Positions 27,168 through 36,144 of a stretch of DNA of 64,000 nt are shown here, piece by piece. Each line of letters opens with the position of its first letter. Position 1 is the stretch's first letter. This stretch comes from MED-G17 sp963991985 (GTDB taxonomy: Bacteria; Bacteroidota; Bacteroidia; NS11-12g; UBA9320). A model generated the notes under the pieces. The model ran no database searches. It saw only the letters and a program-made list of their open reading frames with translations, and was not told where the DNA came from. The position numbers and the translations under genes were made by a program. The stretch spans positions 118,348 through 182,347 of the forward strand of contig CAXDRX010000002.1 in assembly GCA_963991985.1 (NCBI GenBank), read 5' to 3'.

Positions 27168-27175
27168 CGAACTTA
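27168..27175 (-). promoter_or_regulatory. Candidate -7 promoter element of the YD-repeat lipoprotein
   Basis: The minus strand reads TAAGTTCG, 4 bases before the ATG at 27163. Transcription would start at or next to the start codon. It lies 3 bases from the opposing lhgO element. Confidence 0.4.
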
Positions 27176-27178
27176 GGT

Positions 27179-27186
27179 TATTTTTG
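27179..27186 (+). promoter_or_regulatory. Candidate -7 promoter element of lhgO
   Basis: TATTTTTG matches TAnnTTTG exactly and lies 28 bases before ATG 27215. Its -33 region would overlap the lipoprotein start, so the two divergent promoters occupy the same DNA. Confidence 0.45.
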
Positions 27187-27214
27187 TGAACTAAAAATTT
27201 TGAATTTTGCTTCA

Positions 27215-28411
27215 ATGAATGATGTTGCCATCGTAGGAGGAGGAATAGTAGGATTGTCCACAGCCTACCAAATTTTGACAGAAAGACCACAGACCAAGCT
27301 CATTTTGCTTGAAAAGGAGAGCCAAGTGGGTCAACACCAAACGGGCCACAACAGTGGGGTCATACACTCAGGAATTTATTATAAGGCAGGGAGCTTAAAA
27401 GCTCAAAATTGTATCAATGGTTATCAAATGCTTATTGATTTTGCCAAGAAAAATGATATTCCTTATGATTTGTGTGGGAAGCTCATTGTAGCAACCAATG
27501 ACAAAGAAAAAGAGCAAATACAATTACTATTTAAAAGAGGCCAGGAAAATAACTTGGATGGTCTTAAGATTTTGAACAGGGAAGAAATCAAAGAAATAGA
27601 GCCTTATGTAGAAGGATTGGAAGCCATATATGTCCCTCAAACTGGGATTATTGACTACGGGCTTGTTTGTCAAAAATTGAAAGAAAATATTGAAAAACTG
27701 GGTGGAAAAGTAAAAACAGGTTTTTCTGTTCAAAATCTCTTCGAGAACCAAACGGGCGTAGTTATTCATTCCAGTAAGAGAAGTCAAATTGAGGCAAAAG
27801 TTGCCATCAATTGTGGCGGCTTGTACAGCGATAGATTGGCGAAAGGTTCTATGAAAAATATAGACACCAAAATTATTCCTTTTCGAGGGGAATATTTTAA
27901 GTTGAAAGAGACGAGTAAATATTTGGTAAAAAACTTAATTTATCCTGTACCTGATCCAAACTTCCCATTTCTAGGTGTTCATTTTACAAGAATGATAAAT
28001 GGAGATGTGGAGGCGGGGCCCAATGCAGTTCTTGCTTTTAAAAGAGAAGGATATAAAAAAACAGATTTTAATGTATTTGATCTCTCCGAAATCCTAGCTT
28101 GGCCGGGGTTTCAAAAGGTAGCCCTCAAGTATTGGCAAACGGGATTGGGTGAGTTGTACCGATCCTATTCCAAAAAAGCATTTACCCGAGCATTACAAAA
28201 GCTAGTTCCTTCCATCAAAAAATCAGACCTGGAGGCGGCACCCGCGGGTGTTCGAGCTCAGGCGTCTTCAAAAGATGGAGGACTTTTAGACGATTTTAAA
28301 ATAGAGCAAAAAAATAATATTATTCATGTTCTGAATGCGCCCTCTCCGGCAGCTACTTCTAGTTTAAGTATTGGTAAGACGATTGCTGAATTAGCTTTGC
28401 AGAAAATCTGA
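27215..28411 (+). CDS. lhgO: L-2-hydroxyglutarate oxidase
   Basis: The FAD-dependent enzyme oxidises L-2-hydroxyglutarate to 2-oxoglutarate, a metabolite-repair step. The 398-aa protein opens with the dinucleotide-binding VAIVGGGIVGLSTAYQ, then has HQTGHNSGVIHSGIYYKAGS, a highly typical LhgO signature, and PVPDPNFPFLGVHFTRMINGDVEAGPN-like sequence in the middle, with a GVRAQASSKDGG motif near the C-terminus. ATG 27215 is preferred over TTG 27200. The gene ends 1 base from the convergent DinB-like gene. Confidence 0.94.
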   Translation: MNDVAIVGGGIVGLSTAYQILTERPQTKLILLEKESQVGQHQTGHNSGVIHSGIYYKAGSLKAQNCINGYQMLIDFAKKNDIPYDLCGKLIVATNDKEKEQIQLLFKRGQENNLDGLKILNREEIKEIEPYVEGLEAIYVPQTGIIDYGLVCQKLKENIEKLGGKVKTGFSVQNLFENQTGVVIHSSKRSQIEAKVAINCGGLYSDRLAKGSMKNIDTKIIPFRGEYFKLKETSKYLVKNLIYPVPDPNFPFLGVHFTRMINGDVEAGPNAVLAFKREGYKKTDFNVFDLSEILAWPGFQKVALKYWQTGLGELYRSYSKKAFTRALQKLVPSIKKSDLEAAPAGVRAQASSKDGGLLDDFKIEQKNNIIHVLNAPSPAATSSLSIGKTIAELALQKI

Positions 28412-28412
28412 T

Positions 28413-28844
28413 TCAAAAATCTTCACTAATAAAATCGGAATAATCCGTAATGGGAGGTGTGTGTTTGTTTTGTCTGAGCAATATAGCCAGTTGCCCTCGA
28501 TGATAGGCCCCATGCATGCTGACGTGTGTGAAAATATCTTTCAACCACTTTACACAAAAAACGCCTTTGTGGTCTTCGTATGCAACCATGTCCTCCAATG
28601 CTCTGTGTTCTAAAATACTTAGTGACCTTTGGTAGTTGTCATTGTTCAGTTTTCTCCACTTGTCGGCCGGAATTCTTTCCCAAATGCCATAACGAAATGG
28701 CTCAACATTGATCCTATCGAGCCACAAAGACTGAACCGATAGAATATGCCCCATAATTTCGTGGGCATTGCCTATTGAAAAGCTCTGTATTTTTTCAATG
28801 AAGCATTCATTTGCCCAATGGTTATATTCTAATTGCGATTTCAT
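28413..28844 (-). CDS. DinB-family four-helix-bundle protein
   Basis: The 143-aa protein fits the DinB/YfiT metal-dependent family: YNHWANECF near the N-terminus, MGHILSVQSLWLDR, and HVSMHGAYHRGQLAILLRQ, which together supply the usual His/His/His metal site. Family members include thiol transferases and enzymes of unknown substrate. The start ATG 28844 overlaps the DUF456 stop codon as ATGA, which settles the start and indicates an operon. Confidence 0.87.
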   Translation of the reverse strand: MKSQLEYNHWANECFIEKIQSFSIGNAHEIMGHILSVQSLWLDRINVEPFRYGIWERIPADKWRKLNNDNYQRSLSILEHRALEDMVAYEDHKGVFCVKWLKDIFTHVSMHGAYHRGQLAILLRQNKHTPPITDYSDFISEDF

Positions 28845-29362
28845 AACCAATATCTTAAACAATGTTTCAAAAATTCAAAAGCCATTACAAAGCCATAGGT
28901 CAATTTTAGGACGGTCCCCGAAAGAAATCCCAAAAATGAGCCAAATCCACTTTTCAACGCGGTATTTGAGCTTTGCCCGGCAATCAACTCTCCTAAAACG
29001 GCTCCCAAAAAGGGTGCCAAGATCACTCCTAAAATTCCAAGTATGGGGATGCCTACTCCTAAAAAAACAACCAATAGTAAGCCAAAGGTACTACCTCTTT
29101 GACCCGCTTTGGTACCACCAAATCTTTTTGTCCCCCAAATAGGCAAAGCATAATCTAATATACTGATTAAAAGCATTATAATGCCGTAAACAATAAGCCA
29201 TTCTGAAGTAATTTCTTCTTTGATCTCGGAGTGAAATTTAAGACATAGTAAGCCGAAAAAGGAGAAAGGAGGCCCGGGAATTACGGGAATAAAGCTTCCT
29301 ATTAATCCTGAAAAAATGAATAAACATCCCAATCCAATCAGCAAAAGTTCCACTGTTTGCAA
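28841..29362 (-). CDS. DUF456 family integral membrane protein
   Basis: The 173-aa protein is mostly hydrophobic with about four membrane segments. It shows the DUF456 pattern IPVIPGPPFSFFGLL near the first helix and a glycine-rich WGTKRFGGTKAGQRGSTFG loop followed by LAPFLGAVLGELIAG. The function of the family is unknown. The start appears to be TTG 29362 (alternative GTG 29353). Its stop overlaps the DinB-like start, so the two are coupled. Confidence 0.85.
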   Translation of the reverse strand: MQTVELLLIGLGCLFIFSGLIGSFIPVIPGPPFSFFGLLCLKFHSEIKEEITSEWLIVYGIIMLLISILDYALPIWGTKRFGGTKAGQRGSTFGLLLVVFLGVGIPILGILGVILAPFLGAVLGELIAGQSSNTALKSGFGSFLGFLSGTVLKLTYGFVMAFEFLKHCLRYWL

Positions 29363-29438
29363 GATAAATAAATCTCAAAAAGTAAGGTTAAATGAAGGTT
29401 AAGAATATAAAATAAAGATTGTATATCGAACACAATTT

Positions 29439-29446
29439 TAAATTCG
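29439..29446 (+). promoter_or_regulatory. Candidate -7 promoter element of the secreted nuclease/phosphatase
   Basis: TAAATTCG (TAnnTTYG) ends 7 bases before ATG 29454. A TTG at 29419-29421 lies 17 bases upstream and could serve as a partial -33 box. Confidence 0.4.
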
Positions 29447-29453
29447 TATCCTA

Positions 29454-30776
29454 ATGCGAATAATTTTCTTCATCTTTTTTGCAGCGCTTCAACTTTCTAT
29501 TTTCGGTCAAAACCAAGATATTTTGAAATTTGTTCATTACAATTTGTTGTACTTTGGTGCAACAAGTACCACTTGTAATGGTAGTAGCAACTCGCTAAGT
29601 GCCAAGAAAGAGAATTTAGCGACCATCATGGAATATTTAAAACCGGATATTTTTACGGTAAATGAGATAGGCCCTGGAGAATTTTTATTCGATGAAATTT
29701 TGAGTGGAGCGCTCAATACAAATGGAGAAAAAAAATACAAGGCTGCAAACCCAGCAATCAATTCCAATTTGGGCAATATGCTTTTTTATAATGGAAATAA
29801 GCTGAAATTATTGGCGCAGGAAGAAATTAGAAATGAATTGTTAAGCGATGGTACATTTAGAGGACCCAACATCGTAAGATTGGTAGATGTTTACACGCTG
29901 TACTATAGAGATTCTGTAGCGCTACAAAGAGAAGATACCACAAAGCTGCATGTTTTAGTTGTTCACTTAAAGGCGGGAAACACGACTTGGAACAAACAAG
30001 ATAGATATGAGGCAGCAAAGGCCATCATGAAATTTGTTGAATTGAAGAAAACAAAAAGAGACAATTGGTTTTTGGCAGGTGATTTTAATATACAATCGAG
30101 TAAGGAAGAAGCTTACCAAATACTTACCCTCAATGAAGGGCAAGGAATATCATTTGTCGACCCGATGGGATCCCCTGGGAATTGGAACAACAACAATTTG
30201 TATAGCAATTTACATACCCAAAGTACTCGTTCTAGCAACACAAATGGGGGTTGTTTTTCGGGGGGTGGACTAGATGATCGTTTTGATTTTATTCTTGTGG
30301 GGAATGAAGTGATGAAAGGAGATTTTGGGGTAAAATATATTGCGCAAAGCTACCGCTCAGTTGGGAACAATGGTGCGCTATTCAATCAGTCAATTGATGT
30401 TTCATCCAACAATTCTGTTCCCACCGATGTAAAAAATGCCTTATACAAGCTCAGTGATCATTTGCCTGTTCAAGCGGATTTCACAGTTCAGAAAGCAAAG
30501 CTTGACTTGAAACAAGTACCCCAAAAGGCACCCAGTGTTCTTGTGAGCAATCCTGTCCATTTTGTATTAAATATCAGGATGGATGGCAAACAGTTAGAGA
30601 GTAAAGTTTTATTGTATAATTACCTAGGGCAATTAACAAAGAGATTTGTGATTCCCGCCAAAGAAAAATTTTTTCAAATCAATGTTTCTGACTGTCCTAA
30701 AGGTCTGTATACCATGCACATTCGATCTGGGCAGACTTTACAATCAAAAAAAATTATGATGCTTCACCAAAGGTAA
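29454..30776 (+). CDS. Secreted endonuclease/exonuclease/phosphatase-family protein with type IX sorting domain
   Basis: The 440-aa protein has a signal peptide (MRIIFFIFFAALQLSIFGQ) and an EEP domain of about 330 residues: FVHYNLLYFG, DIFTVNEIGPGE (metal-binding Glu), VVHLKAGNTTW, WFLAGDFNIQSS (catalytic Asp/Asn) and LSDHLPVQADF (catalytic Asp-His). The C-terminal 80 residues resemble a type IX sorting domain (GLYTMHIRSGQTLQSKKIMM). It is likely an extracellular DNase or phosphodiesterase; the substrate cannot be read from sequence. Its 3' end overlaps convergent tilS by 23 bases. Confidence 0.87.
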   Translation: MRIIFFIFFAALQLSIFGQNQDILKFVHYNLLYFGATSTTCNGSSNSLSAKKENLATIMEYLKPDIFTVNEIGPGEFLFDEILSGALNTNGEKKYKAANPAINSNLGNMLFYNGNKLKLLAQEEIRNELLSDGTFRGPNIVRLVDVYTLYYRDSVALQREDTTKLHVLVVHLKAGNTTWNKQDRYEAAKAIMKFVELKKTKRDNWFLAGDFNIQSSKEEAYQILTLNEGQGISFVDPMGSPGNWNNNNLYSNLHTQSTRSSNTNGGCFSGGGLDDRFDFILVGNEVMKGDFGVKYIAQSYRSVGNNGALFNQSIDVSSNNSVPTDVKNALYKLSDHLPVQADFTVQKAKLDLKQVPQKAPSVLVSNPVHFVLNIRMDGKQLESKVLLYNYLGQLTKRFVIPAKEKFFQINVSDCPKGLYTMHIRSGQTLQSKKIMMLHQR

Positions 30777-32094
30777 TCAAAAAGCAGGATGGGTCTTGCT
30801 CCCTTACAGCATATTGGGCACTCAATTGATATTGGCCAATGCAAACAATTTCTGTTTCACAGAGCAAAATGGGCGTCATTTTCTTTTGATAAATACTAAA
30901 TTTCTTGTCTATAAAAATATCGCTGATAAGTTTTGTACCTTTCAATCCTAGCGGTTGAATACGGTCACCTTTTTCCCAGGGACGAATTGTAATGGGGAAA
31001 CTAAGTTTTGATGAGACATAAAGAGTGTTCCTATTATTATTTTTGAGGTTTTTAGGTATGTATTTAAGCTCAGATATCAGTATCTTTTCTTTACCAAAAA
31101 AGACCTCGTCATCCACCTTTGTTATTTGAACTGGCTCCAAACGCTCGTGCCTTCCAACGATTAGGGAATGCTTTCTGCCAACGTACAGAACATGTGTTTT
31201 GGTCTCGTAAATATGTCCTACTTGATTGTCTTTTAAACTCCTTTCCAAGTTTATCACTTGTGCTTTGGACAAGCCATATTTATGAAAAAGCTGAAACATT
31301 AGAAAAGACAAATGGGGCCTGTCTAAATAATCTTGAAGATGATAGATGATTTGTTGATCGAAATGCCGGCTGCAGTCTTTCCTTATTTTTTCAATGCTGT
31401 GGTCAATAAATTCTTGACTTTGTCTCAAATATTTAGCCAAATCAATGTGGCTGTTGATGAGGCCTGGGTTTATATCTTTTAGTTTCGGTACAACTTTATG
31501 TCGGATAAAATTTCTTTGATATTTTGAACTATTGTTGGAACTATCCTCTCGGAAGGGGATGCCTTCTTCTGCAACAAATTGATCAATTTCTTCTCTTGAT
31601 ATGTTCAACAGAGGACGAACTATTTTCCCATTTTTCCATGGTATCCCCGCAATGGATCTCAATCCTTTTCCTTTTGTAAAATTGAAAAAACTTGTTTCAA
31701 AATTATCGTTTGCATGATGTGCAGTTGCGATAAAATCAATCTCCATTTCTTTGAGGAGCTCATAGAAATAGTCATAGCGAATTTCACGAGCAAGCATTTG
31801 AAGCGAAGCTTTACTATTTTGAAGCGGAATTTCTAGAGGATGATTTTTGATATGAATGGGTATGTCCAATTGAGCAGCTAGTTCTTTACAAAATGCCTCA
31901 TCAGCACTGCTTTCTGCATCTCTAAGTTCATAATTTAGATGGGCAAGTCTTAGGGTAAAGTTTAATTTTTTTAAAATAAAAAGCAGGGCAACGGAATCCC
32001 GACCTCCACTTAATGCAAGTAAAATCTTGCTTTGCATGCCGAATAAATGTTGTTGGGTAATGTTTTGTTTAACTTTTTCGATTATGTTCGACAT
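30754..32094 (-). CDS. tilS: tRNA(Ile)-lysidine synthetase
   Basis: TilS adds lysine to C34 of the AUA-reading tRNA-Ile, changing both codon and amino-acid identity. The 446-aa protein has the PP-loop SGGRDSVALL at residues 29-38, ATAHHANDNFETSFFNFTKG, and a C-terminal substrate-binding domain with RPWEKGDRIQPLGLKGTKLISDIFID. The length is normal. It is divergent from the DUF2851 gene with 26 bases between starts. Confidence 0.95.
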   Translation of the reverse strand: MSNIIEKVKQNITQQHLFGMQSKILLALSGGRDSVALLFILKKLNFTLRLAHLNYELRDAESSADEAFCKELAAQLDIPIHIKNHPLEIPLQNSKASLQMLAREIRYDYFYELLKEMEIDFIATAHHANDNFETSFFNFTKGKGLRSIAGIPWKNGKIVRPLLNISREEIDQFVAEEGIPFREDSSNNSSKYQRNFIRHKVVPKLKDINPGLINSHIDLAKYLRQSQEFIDHSIEKIRKDCSRHFDQQIIYHLQDYLDRPHLSFLMFQLFHKYGLSKAQVINLERSLKDNQVGHIYETKTHVLYVGRKHSLIVGRHERLEPVQITKVDDEVFFGKEKILISELKYIPKNLKNNNRNTLYVSSKLSFPITIRPWEKGDRIQPLGLKGTKLISDIFIDKKFSIYQKKMTPILLCETEIVCIGQYQLSAQYAVREQDPSCFLITFGEAS

Positions 32095-32100
32095 GAAATT

Positions 32101-32108
32101 CGAAATTA
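32101..32108 (-). promoter_or_regulatory. Candidate -7 promoter element of tilS
   Basis: The minus strand reads TAATTTCG and ends 6 bases before the tilS ATG, again implying a very short or absent leader. Confidence 0.4.
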
Positions 32109-32120
32109 AATAACCTTTCT

Positions 32121-33398
32121 GTGAAAGAAGAAATTTTACATTATATATGGAGGTATCAACTCTTTGTCTCTCATCAATTTCTGGGTGATAAGGGAGAAAG
32201 AATTCAGGTTGTAAAGCCTGGTACTCACAACAAAAATGAAGGTCCTGACTTTTTGAACGCTCAAATTTTAGTAGATGGTCTAAGCCTACATGGTGCGATT
32301 GAAATTCACAACAAATCTAGCGATTGGATTGCTCACAAGCACTTTAACAACAAACACTATGATCAAGTAATACTGCATGTTGTATATGATTTGAATGGGG
32401 AAATTTTTCTTGCAGACGGCACAAAACCTATACAAGTTGAGATGAAAGAGCACATTTCAAATGAGATTTTTCATAAGGCCAAGTTGCTACTTGACTCAAA
32501 AAATTTTATTCCATGTAGAATGCTAAGGCCAAGGAATACTCAATTAAATTTTAGAGAGAAAGGTTTTTTAGAAAGACTCATCATTGAGCGATATGAAAAA
32601 AGAGCGGCCTTACTCGAAAACAAATTGACAGATTTGGTGGATTGGCCCCAACTTTTTTGTTGGTCTCTATTTCGGGCTTTTGGTGCTACCGCTAACAAAG
32701 ATGCTTTTGGTTTACTGGGCCAATTTTGTAATCACAAAATAGTACTTCGGGAAGCGAAATCGTTAAAAAATATAGAAGCATTGTTGTTTGGAATATCAGG
32801 GCTTTTAAGCCATTCGGCGCAAGATAAATATCACGAAAGTTTACAGGAGATATTTCATTATCAAGAGAAAAAATATGCTTTGTCATTACCTCCGAAAATT
32901 TTATGGAATTTTTCTAAAATGAGACCTGTAAATTTCCCAAGCATTAAAATAGCTCAATTGGCGCACCTTATCTATCTGCTGAAGGGTAAATTATTTGGAT
33001 TGATAGAGGTGGGTCAAATTAATCAGTGGGTAAATCATAAAGTGGCTTTTGCAGCTAGTGATTATTGGAGAATGCACACCCATTTTGGCCGGGAGTCAAA
33101 GAAAATACCAGTAATGGCCGGTAAACAGCTAAAAAACAACTTACTGCTGAATGCCATTTTGCCGTTTCATTTTTTCTATCACAAAAAATATGGACAAATC
33201 GACTTTGAAAATTACGCTTCCTGGCTTGGCCGAATGTCTCCAGAAAAAAATAAAGTGACAAGGGCTTTTGAAAAAATGAATATTTATTGCAAAAATGCAC
33301 TGGAATCGCAAGCCATTTTGCAATTGCACAAAGAATATTGTATATTGGGTGGGTGTCTACGTTGCTTCTGGGGGCATAAAATATTGTGTGGCAAGTAA
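32121..33398 (+). CDS. DUF2851 family protein
   Basis: The 425-aa protein matches DUF2851, a Bacteroidota family of unknown function. Recognisable parts are EEILHYIWRYQLF at the start, TKNEGPDF-like NKNEGPDFLNAQI, HGAIEIHNKSSDWIAHKH and a cysteine-rich C-terminus (LQLHKEYCILGGCLRCFWG). The N-terminal half resembles PD-(D/E)XK nuclease-like folds (E-x-H pattern in GAIEIH), which is only a suggestion. The start is GTG 32121. It overlaps the PspC-like gene by 13 bases. Confidence 0.85.
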   Translation: MKEEILHYIWRYQLFVSHQFLGDKGERIQVVKPGTHNKNEGPDFLNAQILVDGLSLHGAIEIHNKSSDWIAHKHFNNKHYDQVILHVVYDLNGEIFLADGTKPIQVEMKEHISNEIFHKAKLLLDSKNFIPCRMLRPRNTQLNFREKGFLERLIIERYEKRAALLENKLTDLVDWPQLFCWSLFRAFGATANKDAFGLLGQFCNHKIVLREAKSLKNIEALLFGISGLLSHSAQDKYHESLQEIFHYQEKKYALSLPPKILWNFSKMRPVNFPSIKIAQLAHLIYLLKGKLFGLIEVGQINQWVNHKVAFAASDYWRMHTHFGRESKKIPVMAGKQLKNNLLLNAILPFHFFYHKKYGQIDFENYASWLGRMSPEKNKVTRAFEKMNIYCKNALESQAILQLHKEYCILGGCLRCFWGHKILCGK

Positions 33399-33601
33399 AA
33401 TATTTGATTGAAAAAAAGTGTTTTGGTATTCTGGAAGCACTAGGAGTGAAACTAGGCTTAAGTACTGGAAGAATTCGTTTATATTTTATTTATGTTACCT
33501 GCCTTACATTAGGATCGCCAATTGTTGTGTATTTATTTATTGCATTTTGGCAAAATTTTAAACACTATAGAACCCAAAGTAAAAAAATGATAAAGGTTTA
33601 G
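33386..33601 (+). CDS. PspC-domain small membrane protein
   Basis: The 71-aa protein has the PspC pattern: a short N-terminal amphipathic part, GVKLGLSTGRIRLYFIYVTCLTLG, then a hydrophobic segment. PspC proteins act in the envelope stress (phage shock) response, but small stand-alone copies are often uncharacterised. The start is GTG 33386, inside the end of the DUF2851 gene, which suggests coupled translation. Confidence 0.75.
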   Translation: MWQVKYLIEKKCFGILEALGVKLGLSTGRIRLYFIYVTCLTLGSPIVVYLFIAFWQNFKHYRTQSKKMIKV

Positions 33602-33619
33602 TGTTTTTTCGTTTTCCTG

Positions 33620-33650
33620 TTTGGCAGTTGATTGAAAAAAATTATTTTTG
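33620..33650 (+). promoter_or_regulatory. Canonical Bacteroidota promoter upstream of the zinc-finger gene
   Basis: TTTG at 33620-33623, a 19-base spacer and TATTTTTG at 33643-33650 fit the TTTG-N19-TAnnTTTG arrangement known from Bacteroides. Forty bases separate it from ATG 33691. It is the best two-box promoter seen in the window. Confidence 0.55.
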
Positions 33651-33690
33651 ACTGTGGAAAACATGTTGATTATTTAGAAACAATATTGGC

Positions 33691-34098
33691 ATGAGAAAGG
33701 TAAAGACGAAAAAAGTTTTGGTAGAGTGTAAACACTGTCTCAGTTCCTTTGAGGCAATAAGATCAACAGCAAAGTTTTGTTCTTCGACATGCAGAAGTCA
33801 ATTTTGGATGACCAAAAACAAACAAAAGGTTGTAACTTTTTTGGTTCCTCAAGAGCATGAGGAAGATTTTGTTCGTTCAGTAAAACAATTGTTGGATTCT
33901 TATAAGCCGAAGAAAGAAGCAAAAAAGATAATCGAGCAAAAAGTTTTTGAGGATGTTGACGAGCTTACCCAATACTTAAAAGGCCTTGGATTTTCAAATT
34001 TTCGACTCCCGAGCATTTTGCATGGGGCTTTTTACGACAATGGGCTGATGGTGAAGAAAAAACCAGAGAATACTTGGGAAGTGAGAGTGAGTCTGTGA
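33691..34098 (+). CDS. Small protein with an N-terminal zinc finger, function unknown
   Basis: The 135-aa protein has CKHC at residues 13-16 and a second pair, FCSSTCRSQFW, at about 30-40, giving a C-x2-C-x13-C-x3-C treble-clef-like finger. The remaining residues are basic and helical (SYKPKKEAKKIIEQK) and then compact. The finger resembles those of MYM/YacG-like short proteins that bind nucleic acid or protein. I do not recognise the C-terminal part. It ends directly against paaE with no gap. Confidence 0.7.
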   Translation: MRKVKTKKVLVECKHCLSSFEAIRSTAKFCSSTCRSQFWMTKNKQKVVTFLVPQEHEEDFVRSVKQLLDSYKPKKEAKKIIEQKVFEDVDELTQYLKGLGFSNFRLPSILHGAFYDNGLMVKKKPENTWEVRVSL

Positions 34099-35163
34099 TT
34101 ACTCAAACACCAAATGACAATTTTTTGTGGTCGGTTTAGATTGACAGGTAAGAACAAAACCTTCCTCAATCTCCGCATCGCTCAAGCCCTCTCTTTCTTC
34201 CATAACAACATTTCCACTTACAATTCTTGCCCTACATGTAGTACAAACCCCTGCGGAACAACTATACGGAGGGTCTAAATCTGCTTCTTGAGCGGCTTCC
34301 AAAATGGTTTGGCCCTCTTCAACCATCACGGTTGATACTTCTCCATACACTTCCAAGGTTGCTTCAGATTCAATAACCTCATTTCCGACTTCCTCTGTCT
34401 CATTTTCCTTCAACAGACTGGAACTTGTCGCTGTAAAATATTCCATTCTAATTTTTTCCGAATGGATTGCATTGTTTAATAATGTATCTCTTACCATTTC
34501 CATCATGGCGTTTGGACCACAGATGTAAAACACAGAAGAGCTGAAGGAATATGCATCAACCAATTCAGCAACGGAGTCAGGATTTAGTTGACCTTGCAAC
34601 CCTTTCCAAGATGAAGACGGATTGTCCAAGGTGTGAATGAGCTTGAATCGTTTTGGAAATTTACTTTTGATTGTGTTGAGCTCTTCTTTGAATATGATGG
34701 AATCCTCTGTTTTGTTGGCATAAATTAAGGTTGCCAAATTGCCTTCAATGTTCAAGATAGATTTTATCATGGAAATGAGCGGGGTGATACCACTTCCGCC
34801 ACCAAATAAGAAATGGTGTTGATTCTTTTCAGTATTTTTTGCCACCTGAAAGTTGCCCATAGGTGGCATAATGTCTAGAAGGTCTCCTCTGTTTAGGGAT
34901 TGATTGAGAAAGGTGCTCATTTTGCCATGGTGAACTTCTTTGACAGCAACACTTAAATCCAAATCTGTTTTGGGATCGGAACAAATAGAATAAGATCGCC
35001 TTACTTCCTCGTTGTCCAATGTTTTACAAATGGTGATGTATTGCCCAGCTTCATACAAAAATTGAGGACTTAGCTTGGCAGGAATATCAAAAATTATTTG
35101 AACAGCTTCGGGTGTCTGCCGTATAATATCTTTTACTGCTATTTGAAAAAATCCTGAGGGCAT
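34099..35163 (-). CDS. paaE: Ferredoxin-NADPH reductase-type protein, likely PaaE of phenylacetyl-CoA epoxidase
   Basis: The 354-aa protein has, in order, an FAD-binding barrel (EVRRSYSICSD, residues about 53-63), an NAD(P)-binding domain (FGGGSGITPLISMI) and a C-terminal plant-type [2Fe-2S] ferredoxin domain with C-x4-C-x2-C-x29-C (SCSAGVCTTC). The FAD-NAD-2Fe2S order is that of PaaE, which passes electrons from NADPH to the PaaAC oxygenase. The other subunits are at 59.6-62.2 kb, so an assignment to that complex is reasonable, but a general reductase (Hcr-like) is possible. The start overlaps asd by 25 bases, and the conserved FFQIAVKDII begins within the first residues, so no shorter start fits. 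Confidence 0.82.
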   Translation of the reverse strand: MPSGFFQIAVKDIIRQTPEAVQIIFDIPAKLSPQFLYEAGQYITICKTLDNEEVRRSYSICSDPKTDLDLSVAVKEVHHGKMSTFLNQSLNRGDLLDIMPPMGNFQVAKNTEKNQHHFLFGGGSGITPLISMIKSILNIEGNLATLIYANKTEDSIIFKEELNTIKSKFPKRFKLIHTLDNPSSSWKGLQGQLNPDSVAELVDAYSFSSSVFYICGPNAMMEMVRDTLLNNAIHSEKIRMEYFTATSSSLLKENETEEVGNEVIESEATLEVYGEVSTVMVEEGQTILEAAQEADLDPPYSCSAGVCTTCRARIVSGNVVMEEREGLSDAEIEEGFVLTCQSKPTTKNCHLVFE

Positions 35164-36143
35164 TTGGTTATGTATTTTTCTAAAATTTGAAGTGCATTTG
35201 TAGCTGCTCCTTTTCTTAGGTTGTCACTTACAATCCAGACCTTGAGTCCATTGTCATGTGATAAATCTTTACGGATTCTTCCTACAAAAACTTCGTTTTT
35301 TCCTTCTGCAAAAACAGGCATCGGATACAAATTGTTTGAGGGATCATCTTGGACAACTACTCCGGCTGTTTGGGAAAGGATTTCTTTAATCTCATCTAAA
35401 TCAAAATTATCTTCAAATTCTAAATTCACCGATTCAGCATGCCCCCCTTTGACTGGAACCCTCACGGCAGTCGCACTGATTCGTATAGAAGAATCATTTA
35501 AAATTTTATGAGATTCTTGTACGATTTTCATTTCCTCTTTGGTGTATCCATTTTCCAAAAATATATCGCAGTGTGGAAGTAAATTAAGATCAATTTGATG
35601 CGGATATGCCTTGTTGATGATTGTTTTTTGGTTTCTTTCATCCCACATTTGTTGCAAAGCTTCTTTCCCAGTTCCAGTTACTGACTGATAGGTGCTTACA
35701 ATCATCCTTTTGAGCTTAAATTTTTTATGCAAAGGCGCAATGGGCATAAGAAGTTGTATGGTTGAGCAATTTGGATTGGCAATAATTTTGTCTTTTGGGG
35801 TTATTGTATCTCCATTGATTTCAGGTACAATAAGTTTAATATTTTTATCCATCCTGAATGCGGAACTATTGTCAATGACAATGCTTCCCAAGGCGGTAAA
35901 TTTTGGAGCGTATAGTTTTGAAAGGCTAGCACCTGCAGAAAAGAGGGCAAAATCTGGTGGGGTTCGTAAACACTCTTCTATCGTGATGATGGGGTATTTT
36001 CGATCATTAAAATCCACCATATTCCCTTTTGAATTTTCTGAAGCGACAAAATCAATTTTTTTGATCGGAAGATTTCTTTCCTGAAGGACTTCTACGAAGG
36101 TTTGTCCTACCATTCCTGTTGCTCCAACAATTGCTATATGCAT
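35139..36143 (-). CDS. asd: Aspartate-semialdehyde dehydrogenase
   Basis: The enzyme reduces aspartyl phosphate to aspartate semialdehyde, feeding lysine/diaminopimelate, methionine and threonine synthesis. The 334-aa protein has the NADP-binding IAIVGATGMVGQTF, the active-site cysteine in NPNCSTIQL, TYQSVTGTGKEALQQM and a histidine-bearing PVKGGHAESVNLEF. The length is standard. It follows DUF4270 by 1 base and overlaps paaE, so it sits inside a four-gene transcript. Confidence 0.95.
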   Translation of the reverse strand: MHIAIVGATGMVGQTFVEVLQERNLPIKKIDFVASENSKGNMVDFNDRKYPIITIEECLRTPPDFALFSAGASLSKLYAPKFTALGSIVIDNSSAFRMDKNIKLIVPEINGDTITPKDKIIANPNCSTIQLLMPIAPLHKKFKLKRMIVSTYQSVTGTGKEALQQMWDERNQKTIINKAYPHQIDLNLLPHCDIFLENGYTKEEMKIVQESHKILNDSSIRISATAVRVPVKGGHAESVNLEFEDNFDLDEIKEILSQTAGVVVQDDPSNNLYPMPVFAEGKNEVFVGRIRKDLSHDNGLKVWIVSDNLRKGAATNALQILEKYITKCPQDFFK

Positions 36144-36144
36144 T

